The position numbers and the translations under genes are program-made. 64,000 bases of DNA from Syngnathus acus (Eukaryota; Chordata; Actinopteri; Syngnathiformes; Syngnathidae). Of the stretch, positions 12,501-24,100 are shown piece after piece. The notes under the pieces were generated by a model. It made no database searches. It had not been told where the DNA came from and saw only the letters and a list, made by a program, of their open reading frames with translations. The first letter of the stretch is position 1. Each line of letters begins with the position of its first letter. The stretch spans positions 10,487,342-10,551,341 of the forward strand of contig NC_051090.1 in NCBI RefSeq assembly GCF_901709675.1, given 5' to 3'.

Positions 12501-15500
12501 TTCAACCAAACCAGATCTACAAGTCCTGATAGCGCATCCCAAAGTCCAGCAACATCTACAGCAACGACGGTGCCAAGCACCGTGCAATCCTCAACCGTGG
12601 AAAACAGACCCTTGACTACAGCCACTCCAGACGCTAGCCTGTCCACATTTGGAAAAAGCACAAGCGTGACCACGGCAACTCAAAACGCAACCAAATCCGC
12701 AACCAGCCCAATCCCGAACACTGCAATGGCCGCCACAGCCCAAAACGTAAATACAATCATGTCCCTGTCGCCTAAAACAGTGACAAGCATACCTGCGATT
12801 GCCAGAACTCATACAATGCCCAGCAGCACACCTGCAACAACACAGACCAATGTGATGATCACAACCTTCAACCATACCAGATCCACAAGTCCTGATGGAG
12901 CATCCCAAAGTCCAGCAACATCTACAGCAACGACAGTGCCGAGCGCCACACAATCCTCAACCGTGGAAAACCGACCCCTGACGACAACCAATCCAGACAC
13001 GAGCCTGTCCACACTTGGAAATAGCACAAGTGTGACCACAGCAACTCAAAGCGCAACCAAATCCACAACCAGCGCAGTCCCGAGCAACGCAATGGCAAGG
13101 GCAAGCACAGCAATGGCCGCCACAACCCAAAACGTAAATACAACCATGTCCCAGACGCCTGAAACAGTGAAAAGCGTACCTGCGATTTCCAGAACTCATA
13201 CAATGCCCAGCAGCACACCTGCAACAGCACAGACCAACGTGATCATCACAACCTTCAACCAAACCAGATCTACAAGTCCTGATAGCGCATCCCAAAGTCC
13301 AGCAACATCTACAGCAACGACGGTGCCAAGCACCGTGCAATCCTCAACCGTGGAAAACAGACCCTTGACTACACCTACTCCAGACACGAGCCTGTCCACA
13401 CTTGGAAGAAGCACAAGCGTGACCACGGCAAATCAAAACGCAACCAAATCCTCAACCAGTGCAATCCCGAGCATTGCAATGGCAACGGGAAGCACAGCAA
13501 TGGCCGCTACAGTCCAAAATGTAAATACAACCATGTCCCTGACGCCTGAAACAGTGACAAGCATACCTGCGATTTCCAGAACTCATACAATGCCCAGCAG
13601 CACACCAGCAACAACACAGACCAACGTGATGATCACAACCTTCAACCAAACCAGATCCACAAGTCCTGATGGAGCATCCCAAGGTCCAGCAACATCTACA
13701 GCAACAATGGTGCCGACCACCACACAATCCTCAACCGCAGCAAACAGACCCCTGACTACAGCCACCCCAGACACGAGCCTGTCCACACTTGGAAAAAGCA
13801 CAAGCGTGACCACGGCAACTCAAAACGCAACCAAATCCGCAACCAGCCCAATCCCAAACACTGCAATGGCCGCCACAGCCCAAAACGTAAATACAATCAT
13901 GTCCCTGTCGCCTAAAACAGTGACAAGCATACCTGCGATTGCCAGAACTCATACAATGCCCAGCAGCACACCTGCAACAACACAGACCAATGTGATGATA
14001 ACAACCTTCAACCATACCAGATCCACAAGTCCTGATGGAGCATCCCAAAGTCCAGCAACATCTACAGCAACGACAGTGCCGAGCGCCACACAATCCTCAA
14101 CCGTGGAAAACCGACCCCTGACAACCACTCCAGACACGAGCCTGTCCACACTTGGAAAAAGCACAAGTGTGACCACAGCAACTAAAAGCGCAACCAAATC
14201 CACAACCAGCGCAGTCCCGAGCAACGCAATGGCAAGGGCAAGCACAGCGATGGCCGCCACAGCCCAAAACGTAAATACAACCATGTCCCAGACGCCTGAA
14301 ACAGTGAAAAGCGTACCTGCGATTGCCAGAACTCATACAATGCCCAGCAGCACACCTGCAACAGCACACACCAACGTGATCATCACAACCTTCAACCAAA
14401 CCAGATCTACAAGTCCTGATAGCGCATCCCAAAGTCCAGCAACATCTACAGCAACGACGGTAGCAAGCACCGTACAATCCTCAACGGTGGAAAACAGACC
14501 CTTGACTACAGCCACTCCAGACGCTAGCCTGTCCACACTTGGAAAAAGCACAAGCGTGACCACGGCAACTCAAAACGCAACCAAATCCGCAACCAGCCCA
14601 ATCCCGAACACTGCAATGGCCGCCACAGCCCAAAACGTAAATACAATCATGTCCCTGACGCCTAAAACAGTAACAAGCATACCTGCGATTGCCAGCACTC
14701 ATACAATGCCCAGCAGCACACCTGCAACAACACAGACCAATGTGATGATCACAACCTTCAACCATACCAGATCCACAAGTCCTGATGGAGCATCCCAAAG
14801 TCCAGCAACATCTACAGCAACAACAGTGCCGAGCGCCGCACAATCCTCAACCGTGGAAAACAGACCCCTGACTACACCTACTCCAGACACGAGCCTGTCC
14901 ACACTTGGAAGAAGCACAAGCGTGGCCACGGTAACTCAAAGTGCAACCAAATCCTCAACCAGAGCAATCCCGAGCACTACAATGGTAACGGCAAGCACAG
15001 CACTGGCCGCCACAGCCAAAAACGTAAATACAACCATGTCCCTGACGCCTGAAACAGTGACGGGAATACCTGCGATTTCCAGAACTCATACAATGCCAAG
15101 GAGTACACCTGCAACAACACAGACCAACGTGATCATCACAACCTTCAACCAAACCAGATCCACAAGTCCTGATGGAGCATCCCAAAGTCCAGCAACATCT
15201 ACAGCAACAATGGTGCAGACCACCACACAATCCTCAACCGCAGAAAACAGACCCCTGACTACAGCCACTCCAGACACGAGCCTGTCCACACTTGGAAAAA
15301 GCACGAGCATGGCCACGGTAACTGAAAATGCAACCAAATCCTCAACCAGCGCAGTCCCGAGCAACGCAATGGCAAGGGCAAGCACAGCGATGGCTGCCAC
15401 AGCCCAAAACGTAAATATAACCATGTCCCAGACGCCTGAAACAGTGAAAAGCGTACCTGCGATTGCCAGAACTCATACAATGCCCAGCAGCACACCTGCA

Positions 15501-17764
15501 ACAGCACAGACCAACGTGATCATCACAACCTTCAACCAAACCAGATCTACAAGTCCTGATAGCGCATCCCAAAGTCCAGCAACATCTACAGCAACGACTG
15601 TGCCAAGCACCGTACAATCTTCAACCGTGGAAAACAGACCCTTGACTACAGCCACTCCAGACGCTAGCCTGTCCACACTTGGAAAAAGCACAAGCGTGAC
15701 CACGGCAACTCAAAACGCAACCAAATCCGCAACCAGCCCAATCCCGAACACTGCAAAGGCCGCCACAGCCCAAAACGTAAATACAATCATGTCCCTGTCG
15801 CCTAAAACAGTGACAAGCATACCTGCGATTGCCAGAACTCATACAATGCCCAGCAGCACACCTGCAACAACACAGACCAATGTGATGATCACAACCTTCA
15901 ACCATACCAGATCCACAAGTCCTGATGGAGCATCCCAAAGTCCAGCAACATCTACAGCAACGACAGTGCCGAGCGCCACACAATCCTCAACCGTGGAAAA
16001 CCGACCCCTGACGACAACCAATCCAGACACGAGCCTGTCCACACTTGGAAATAGCACAAGTGTGACCACAGCAACTCAAAGCGCAACCAAATCCACAACC
16101 AGCGCAGTCCCGAGCAACGCAATGGCAAGGGCAAGCACAGCAATGGCCGCCACAACCCAAAACGTAAATACAACCATGTCCCAGACGCCTGAAACAGTGA
16201 AAAGCGTACCTGCGATTTCCAGAACTCATACAATGCCCAGCAGCACACCTGCAACAGCACAGACCAACGTGATCATCACAACCTTCAACCAAACCAGATC
16301 TACAAGTCCTGATAGCGCATCCCAAAGTCCAGCAACATCTACAGCAACGACGGTGCCAAGCACCGTGCAATCCTCAACCGTGGAAAACAGACCCTTGACT
16401 ACACCTACTCCAGACACGAGCCTGTCCACACTTGGAAGAAGCACAAGCGTGACCACGGCAAATCAAAACGCAACCAAATCCTCAACCAGTGCAATCCCGA
16501 GCATTGCAATGGCAACGGGAAGCACAGCAATGGCCGCTACAGTCCAAAATGTAAATACAACCATGTCCCTGACGCCTGAAACAGTGACAAGCATACCTGC
16601 GATTTCCAGAACTCATACAATGCCCAGCAGCACACCAGCAACAACACAGACCAACGTGATGATCACAACCTTCAACCAAACCAGATCCACAAGTCCTGAT
16701 GGAGCATCCCAAGGTCCAGCAACATCTACAGCAACAATGGTGCCGACCACCACACGATCCTCAACCGCAGCAAACAGACCCCTGACTACAGCCACCCCAG
16801 ACACGAGCCTGTCCACACTTGGAAAAAGCACAAGCTTGACCACGGCAACTCAAAACGCAACCAAATCCTCAACCAGCCCAATCCCGAACACTGCAATGGC
16901 CTCCACAGCCCAAAACGTAAATACAATCATGTCCCTGACGCCTATAACAGTGACAAGCATACCTGCGATTTCCAGAACTCATACAATGCCCAGCAGCACA
17001 CCTGCAACAACACAGACCAACATGATCATCACAACCTTCAACCAAACCCAATCCACAAGTCCTGATGGAGCATCCCAAAGTTCAGCAACATCTATAGCAA
17101 CGACGGTGCCGAGCGCCGTACAATCCTCAACCCTGGAAAATGGACCCCTGACTACGGCCACTCCAGACATGAGCCTGTCCACTCTTGGTAGAAGCACAAG
17201 CGTGACCACGGCAACTCAAACCACAACCAAATCCACAACCAGCGCAATCCCGAGCGCTGCAATGACAACGGCAAGCACGGCAATGGTTGCCACACCCCAA
17301 AACACGTATACAACCATTTCCCAAACTTCCGAAACACTGCCAAGCACACCTGTGGTTACTGCGAGTCCAGACCCTCAAAACACAACCATGTCCAGAACCA
17401 ACACAACAACCGCATTTACTAAAACCGTGACTCTGCAAGGTGAGCATTTCCTTTGACTTCCTCTAATGACATCATTAAGATATTTTTGTGTCTATGTTTG
17501 CCTTTCTCAATTCCAGCCGGGCCTCGGTTTCTGGCCCATATGAAGATGAAGTTAAAAGTGGTTGATGGGATTAGCAATGATGACATCATTGAATTTATTG
17601 AAGCGGTAAGTGGAATTTATGTGCTTCAGCAATACAGTTAATACAGATATATAGCGTACTGGAATTTTCACTTTGTTCTTTTGATGCAGCTTTTCAGAGA
17701 GCAGCTTCTGAGGGGAGCATCTTACACCATCAACGTCACTCAATTTCAAAAAAGGGCCCATTAA
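3215..17764 (+). CDS. Giant secreted mucin-like protein (about 4594 aa)
   Basis: Four exons: 3215-3281, 3886-17439, 17517-17605 and 17690-17764; phases 1, 1, 0 fit and the total is 13785 nt. Exon 1 has a good start context (CACCATGA) and a signal peptide (MKMKRKILFWICLHGYLDA). The long open frame begins upstream of 3886 only as intron read-through without an ATG, so exon 1 supplies the start. An acceptor 9 bp further on (after 3894) is equally in phase. Exon 2 is almost entirely Thr, Ser, Ala, Asn and Pro. It has a unique part (to about 5920), then about 30 tandem units, dense in O-glycosylation sites and N-x-S/T sequons (FNQT, QNAT). The last two exons encode a non-repetitive tail (FLAHMKMKLKVVDG, IIEFIEALFREQ, NVTQFQKRAH) recalling part of a SEA-type fold. 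There is no transmembrane segment or GPI signal, so it is probably secreted. I do not recognise a named orthologue. Confidence 0.85.
3382..3500. repeat. Compound (GGAC)n(GATA)n microsatellite
   Basis: About 25 bp of GGAC units pass into about 23 perfect GATA units. It lies in intron 1 of the mucin-like gene. It is followed at once by a sequence resembling the conserved 3' tail of fish non-LTR elements, so it probably began as the tail repeat of such a copy inserted in minus orientation. Confidence 0.9.
3501..3630 (-). mobile_element. Possible retroelement 3' tail (minus orientation)
   Basis: On the minus strand it reads TTTTCCCCGAGGATCACTAA followed by AGTATC and (TATC)n. This resembles the 'GGGATCAATAAAGTATCTATC' type ending common to many teleost LINE/SINE copies. 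Only the terminal part is present and no reading frame remains. The family cannot be fixed from sequence alone and the outer boundary is approximate. Confidence 0.45.
5925..17290 (+). repeat. Coding tandem array, about 30 units of 366/384/387 bp
   Basis: The RTHTMPSS motif recurs at 30 positions from about 5990 to 16985. Successive spacings are 387, 387, 366, 387, 387, 366, 387, 366 ... with two of 384 bp; all are multiples of three. Short units lack seven residues: SPIPNTAMAATAQ replaces a longer MARASTAMAATAQ or MATGSTAMAATVQ segment. The 384-bp units lack one Thr codon. The best-kept core of each unit is TNVIITTFNQTRSTSPD, with FNHT alternating with FNQT. Groups of units are repeated as larger blocks (for example around 7140-8140, 12820-13820 and 15840-16840), as in higher-order satellite arrays. 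No stop or frameshift occurs anywhere. Confidence 0.95.
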
Positions 17765-17854
17765 AGCTTTGCTACTACTGCTGGATTGATAGTCAAGAAT
17801 CCATACAAGTTATGGCAAAACAAAGCATAATGATTATTTGCGCGGGTCTGTGTG

Positions 17855-17860
17855 AATAAA
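17855..17860 (+). terminator. Polyadenylation signal of the mucin-like gene
   Basis: AATAAA lies 91 bp after the stop codon, followed by a T/G-rich stretch (TTGTTAGGGTTG). It is the first canonical signal after the stop and fits a very short 3' UTR. Confidence 0.6.
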
Positions 17861-18571
17861 ATTGTTAGGGTTGAGAAATTATTTTGATTGTATGATTATG
17901 TTGGAATGTTGACTAGAATAATTAACTTTGTTAAAACCTTCCACCTTACCTTGACTCGTTGAAACTTTCCACATTCCCTGCAGTTGTTGAAACTTTCCAA
18001 ATGATGTGGAAACATTCTTGCTTAACCAGTTTGCAGATCTAACTCCCAAAACATGTTCACTCTCACCCCCACCCTGCTTTCTCTCAATAAATAGTCTCTT
18101 GCAAGAGGCAAAAGTTAGACTGCTTTCAAGCTCCTCTGTACCACGCAGGGTGATGATGGCTTTCTCCACTTGCAAGTGTAAAATGGGCAAATTGTCTCAT
18201 GTGTGGTTCTTGCATAAAAGTGGGGAAAACTATCAAAAATCTTCCTCCAAGACTGTGTGACAAATTCACCAAATAGCGCATACTCTGATATGCCCGTGTG
18301 GTGCAATTACTATATCAAAATACCAATCACAGATTATATTGGTCAACTCAAAAGTTTAATTTTTAAGAACAATTAAAAACACTAAAAAACAAACATTGGT
18401 AATTCATACTACAACTTAAAATTCTGGTGAATTTCATTTTTTTTGTGATCAATCATGCTGATATACACACTTGTCTGCAAACACCTTTCACTTGCCTTCA
18501 GGTGGGCATCATTGCATGAAAAATTGACACAAAAAAATGCTTTTTTTTTTTTCCTGTTATCTATCTCCCAG

Positions 18572-18763
18572 CACTTGCAAAAGGTGCCACAGCTGTCTAA
18601 AGTGCAGCAAATAGGCATCATTCGTATGCTTGGCGAGATGCGGCCAGAAATTGGGCCACCAATTATGGCGTTTCAGGTCCGCAAGCCACATCCACGCAGC
18701 CGGGAGCAGTGGCAGCCTACAAGCAAGACAAAGTCACTCAAACAAGGTCCATCTACAATTTGA
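18572..18763 (+). other. Orphan exon-like ORF with strong splice acceptor
   Basis: A long polypyrimidine tract ending CTATCTCCCAG precedes a 63-codon open stretch ending in TGA (HLQKVPQLSKVQQIGIIRM ... PRSREQWQPTSKTK). It looks like a basic terminal exon in phase 0, but I found no partner exon on the plus strand nearby and do not recognise the protein. On the minus strand the same DNA offers an acceptor at 18717 and a 17-codon frame (AATAPGCVDVACGPETP) that could end the neighbouring minus-strand gene. Only one reading is likely real. The rest of 17861-18894 shows nothing further. Confidence 0.3.
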
Positions 18764-18894
18764 AATATCTTTTCTTTCAATGTAGGGGTGTTTTATGAGT
18801 TTTTTTATAATCATATTTTTTCTTCTTCTGAAAACTCAGGATATTTCAACCCCCACATTTGAATGGAAAAAAAAATCCAAAAGAAAAAGTTGAC

Positions 18895-20532
18895 CTGCAG
18901 GTGGTCATGATGGCTGAGGATATAAAGCGCCCCCGGTCCTGAGATCCTGAGGACCTGCGCTCCGGTCCAGCCTTCCACAGGTGTGACCGGGGCAAAGAGA
19001 ACCTGCTGCATACACTGCAAAAACAAACACGTGGTTGCTCATTCGATTCCGAAGCCTAAAAGCGAATGCCCGTAGATGACATGCGTACCTTTAAATACGA
19101 GAAGGAAAAGCATTGTCCGGCCTCTTTCGCAACTCGGCCTCGGAAAAGCGCTGCCAACCGACTCGCCATCTGTTTGGCTGACCACGCACGATCAATGGTG
19201 ATCCGGGCAGTCAGTCCCATGGCTGAAAGTGCAGCTTGCGCTTTGCCTTGTGGTGCTGTGTTCCTGTGGAGACACCGAATTAGAACACCTTATCCATCTT
19301 TATTGTCTCAGCTGGCACAACATGAGAATTGCTATGTTCAGTCGAAATTCAGAAAAAAATAAGGAATCGACAACAGGGCTTGCACATGGCTTGAGGATTA
19401 TTCATGGACGTCGCTGAGAAATATTGATAGATTTCATCTCATCACCTGCCGATTTCTCCTTCAACGTAGAGGCCTCTGGGCAAGCAGAAAACATCTTTGA
19501 CCACCAGGCCGCTCTGCTGAGGAGTCAGCGGCTTCCATTTCATTCGGCTCGCTTTGCAGCCAAATGTCTGCAAGAGGTGTTTGTTCAAGATCAATTTGGT
19601 TCCTCGACGCAAATAAAAATGAAATAAAAAAATACCCGAGTTGCTACGTTCAAGTCACAAAAACAATGGACAACAATTTGCGTTGATTGACTGATGACAT
19701 CACGAGTGCTCCTTTGGATTTAGATTAGATTATCAGAAGTCCACATGTGCAATACTGTGTGCAAGTAATCACACAAACAAAACAAAAAAAAGGAAAGACA
19801 GTAGTTACCGGGGTGATGAGCCCCACAAATTGAGCCTTGGACTTTGTGAGGTGAGGAAGCACCTAAGACAGCAAAGAAAAAATTTAGCAAGTCAGCACTG
19901 TCCTTCTACAGAGAGAAAATAACATGGCCGAAGACTGCGGGCAATTAGGCCTTTCAAAGAGAAAGGGAAATTTGGATTGATGTGCTAAGGTTACACAATG
20001 AGCACATGGCGCTACCTCCATTTCTATCTCGATGTCCTCCATGAAGACAAGGGGAGGGGGGCGGCTTCCACAATTTGCACTTTCCTTGGCTGGGGTCACC
20101 GTGTTGGGTAGAGGTTTGGACTTCTGCACTCCATCTTGCTGGGCTTCAACCTCCAGTGTTGGCTCTTCCTCACAAATGAAGACCAGAGGATGCTCCAAGT
20201 TCTTCAGCATTAAAAAATAAAATTATATAAAAAAAGAAATGACAGTAGCGACAACTAGTTGTGTTGATGGTAGTTTTTTTTTTTTTAATGGCCTGCTTTT
20301 TGGTAGTAATGACTTCTTATTCTATCAATTTCAACGTCAGCCTGCGATATTTCCCACAATTGGACATTTCTTATTGAAAGCAGCAACAGTGAGCTCGTAC
20401 CTGGTAAGCACAATGGTCTTCCTCCAGCTCTTGTGTTGTAAGCACTTCACAGGTTTCGTGGAAAGAGAGTGATTCCATCTCAATGTTTTCCTTGACGGCC
20501 AGCAAAGTCTCTTTCCTTTCATTTGGCTTCAT
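18895..20532 (-). CDS. Unrecognised protein gene, six exons, 3' end open
   Basis: Exons on the minus strand: 20532-20401, 20201-20016, 19862-19809, 19567-19446, 19263-19089 and 19014-18895. Phases 0,0,0,2,0,0 are all compatible and give 263 codons before a final exon I could not fix. One candidate is 18716-18663, which adds 17 residues and a stop. The start is MKPNERKETLLAVKENIEME; an in-frame ATG at 20661 would add 43 residues. Exon 2 contains two related acidic segments (HPLVFICEEEPTLEVE and PPPLVFMEDIEIEME). Later parts read PLTPQQSGLVVKDVFCLP, ITIDRAWSAKQMASRLAALF and ALYILSHHDHLQ. No signal peptide, membrane segment or known domain was recognised, so no function is assigned. It lies tail-to-head behind hps3, about 500-630 bp from its stop. 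Confidence 0.7.
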
Positions 20533-20766
20533 CCTAATTTGCAACAACTGCAGCTGATTAGCCCGAGAAGTGCTTAGCTTTGTTTTTGTCAAGACTGACA
20601 ACTTATTCCTTAGCTTGTTAAAACCGTAAAAATTAAAAACCTTGCAAGTTGGATCCTTCATGCGTTTTTCTTGACTCCTAACTCATTTCATGTCTTTTTG
20701 TGAAATTCTGAAAGAGGCATGAGCTCATTACCCCAGCTGAGCTCTTGCAGCAATTCTCCAGCCCTG

Positions 20767-20855
20767 ATTGGTTTGCATTTATACTTATGCCTTTCCATTG
20801 ATTGGCCAGGAGAAGTAGTCAGGGGAGGGGCGGTTCATCGCACAGCTCCGATTGG
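20767..20855 (-). promoter_or_regulatory. Promoter with three CCAAT boxes and a GC box
   Basis: Read on the minus strand, CCAAT occurs at 20771-20767, 20805-20801 and 20855-20851. A GC box (CCGCCCCTCC, about 20832-20823) lies between the last two. They sit 235-325 bp upstream of the ATG at 20532 (about 105-195 bp above the ATG at 20661). This is a typical TATA-less housekeeping arrangement and supports transcription of the unrecognised minus-strand gene. Confidence 0.5.
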
Positions 20856-21163
20856 ACAATGTTGACCTTTTACAAGTCTAAAAAAACAATGGGTGACCTT
20901 TGTGACTGTCGGAACTCCTACATGCGCTGCTTTCATAATGTTAAGTGTTCAGACCCAATCGCCACTCTGCAACTGAATGTTTGCATGATATATTTCAGTG
21001 ATGAGCAACGAGGCGCAGCCCCCAAGAGGCACGAGTAGCCCGCAGGCCCGTTCCAAGACAAAACCGATGGCGTGACCACTTGGCAGTGTTTGTGACACCC
21101 ATACTGTAAACAGCAACTCAAGCAACTGTAGCCAACATGATCAAGAGTTTGCATGCACACGTG

Positions 21164-24100
21164 TTAGGCCAATAAGTGTCTCTGGCTGCAGGTCAACAAG
21201 TGAGGTAAGAAGTACGAAGCTGTTCCGTCATCAGGTATGAGCTCCAAAAACTCTGCAGGACTTGTCTCCATGGCAACAACCACCAGCGTCTCTGTTGGGA
21301 TCAATGAATGTGGGAGTAAATCTCAATCCTCGAACATTACGCAATCTTAAATTTGCATACAGTTCTGTATTGAGTGCGCTAAGGACACATGTTGCGGCTA
21401 ATAAACCGCCTGTACCTTTGAGAGCCGCCAACAGAATGCTGTTGTCCGACGCGGTTCTTGTCCGATTGCAGATTTCTGGGAGCAGCTTCTTCCACCACAA
21501 ATCCTAAAGTTTGGGCACACTTCATGAGCGAGCAAAGTAAACCCACAGCATCCACTGGCACTCCTATAGACTGACCATGTGTTGATCTTGCAAGTGGTGA
21601 TTGGCGTAGGCAATAATAGCCTGGGGGCATCGCTCCAGAAGCTCTTCAATGCTGCGGTCATACTGCCCTCTTCTGGTGGCGCACAGGATGTGCAGGCTGA
21701 AGCCCCACAAGGTTTTGTCTGGCAGACTTTCCAAAAAGGGTGTGACTGAGCCCACAGACAGCGACGGTCCGCAAAGGAGTGACTGCAGAGAATGCAAAGT
21801 GGCCCACCCGATCCTACAGTCCCGATAATGCAGACGCACTTTGCAAGACTGAATACTCTTACCTGCATCTTGTGTAACGCCTCCTGATGTTGAAAGTTGG
21901 TACTGTGAAGTGGACTGAGAACAAAAAGCCAGGGATACAAAGCACCGTAATGGGAACAGGAATTGATCTGAAACAGACCAAACACACAGATTTTGGAAGA
22001 TGATAATTATTTTCAATAGTCTGACCAAAAAGTTGTATTTGAATATTTTAGCAAAACATGTTTTCAAAGTGTCATTGTTTTCTCCATCTATAGAGTTTGA
22101 GGAGAAGAAATGTTAGCAACTTTACCAGATCGTCAGCGCTCTTCAACGACTTCCGTGGTGGAGGTTCGTGGAGACATTTGTCTGTGCTCGTGTGTATCAG
22201 TCGCTCGATGTAGACTGACGACAATCGGAAGAGAAGCTCTTGAATGACACCTTGTTGTGATGACGCCATCAGCGTCGCCTCCCAGAAATCCACCTGCAAG
22301 CTGTTTCCACAGCCCAGCGTCTACATACGCATGAGAACGGTGCTTATCCCTGGGCCGGCTTCTGACAACAAACGTTGCGACGACTTGATGCTACCTGAAA
22401 CATTCGGTCCACCTGCTCAAGGTGAACTTTGTTGTTCTCGTGCAGCGCGACCATGGACGCCACCAGCAGGCCAGGCTGGGACTTGACCATTTGTTGGCTC
22501 AACGCCGTGGGGCAGATGTGAGCGTGCTGGCCTCCACCTCCGCCGTGCAGCAGCAGCCTTGGCTCCTCGATGAAGCCATACACCAGCACCATCTCAAAAC
22601 GCAGAGACAGTTGTAAACTCGGACCGGATTCGGCACCCCTCCCCGCCCTCTCACCTCGGCATGTCTCTCCATCAGCTGTGTGTACTGTGGCAGATCATCC
22701 AATCGCAGCGTCATGGTTGCCATGGTGATTGTCAGCGCAACAGACACGCCTGCACTGTCCTCCAGATGTTGCAAGATTTGAAGTGTCCGGTGAGGGTCTA
22801 CATTTACCATTGTTGGGCTGGCACACACGCTGACAAGCTGGGAGGGTTCTGATTGGCTAAAAATGTCGATGACCTCATCGGCCGCTTCCTAGGAAAACAA
22901 AAGTGATGCATTTGTTGCAACGACACAATAAGCTAACCGTGTGGCTCACATCTGCAGTTTTTGTTTGGCGGCGTGTCCGCATTACCTGAGTGAGATGCAG
23001 GTCGGTCTCTTCTAAAAGGAAATGCTTCAGGTAAAACAAAAAGCCCGGGCCGTAGGTGTGTGGGCTGCTCGGGAGGGGGCGGTTCCTGGCCATGACGTCG
23101 ATGACTGATAGGCCCGACATTCTGTAGTAAGGCAGCGCTTGGTGACAGTGTCTCTGGCTTCCCCTTTGGTGATGACAACATAAGAGCGAAATTTGAAGAA
23201 GAGCTCATGAAGTCCTTCTGATCCAAGTCTTGACGCTAGCATTTGGTTCTTTTCAGCAAGTGGCGGCGATACATTAATGAGCGTGATAAGATGACGTGAG
23301 AAAGTGTCACCTGCTGAAACAGTCCGCCAGCTGAGCGCAGTTCTCCCTGAACGCCTCCTCCAACTCTGCTTCGTCAGGACGGCCGTGTGCGGGGCCGCCG
23401 CCACGCCACCACGGCTGACGAGGCTGGAGCGAGGCCGCACGGAGCAGCAGGTGAGCTTCGCTCAGGAGGTGCCCAAGGCTCTGCGCTTGCTGGTTGTTCT
23501 GCACGTAATGCTGGCTGTATTCAACCTGAGGAACGGACGCATGGAAAACAAAGAGGTTTGCACGTTTTGACGAAAGATGCATTTCAAGTCAGGGCCTCTA
23601 CGTTACCATTTCTCGGTAGAGAGTGAGCGGAGGAACGGTTTCAACCACATAGAGATTCCATCCATGTCCGACAGCATCGGTGTCCTTGGGAGCAGATGCA
23701 GTCCACCTCCTGCTCCTGAGGTCAAAGGGCACACAGACAGAAAATTGGAAATATACTCAAAAAGAACAAGTTGACTCCAGATTTGGGTCGAAGTAGATAA
23801 AGGAATGAAACTGAGGCTCTGATACAGACTTTAAGATGATAACTAAAAAAAAAAAAAACTGCCGTGTCATTAGAGACATCAATCAACACAAATATCATGA
23901 AATAAAACTACAGTGAAAAAAATAGATACAAAAAAATGGAATAGTCGGTACGAGTTGTGGCTATTGCTCATCACAGTGTAAAATGGATGTTTTGATTTGA
24001 AGCGACGTACAGGCCTCGACGTTGCGCGTTGCGTTCGGTCTCCTCCGGCGCGTCGACGTCAGCGGCAGAGAACAGGATGACGTGACGGCCGTACGTGCAC

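Noticed and set aside
5925-17290. Regularly spaced repeats as a CRISPR-like or satellite array
   Set aside because: The units are long, contiguous without unique spacers, fully in frame and part of a spliced eukaryotic gene.
4931-17447. Dozens of antisense frames across the mucin array, including Cys-rich 91-127-residue frames and hydrophobic 76-, 201- and 352-residue frames
   Set aside because: They recur once per repeat unit in fixed register and are the reverse complement of Thr/Ser/Ala codons. They have no independent start context, splice sites or promoter.
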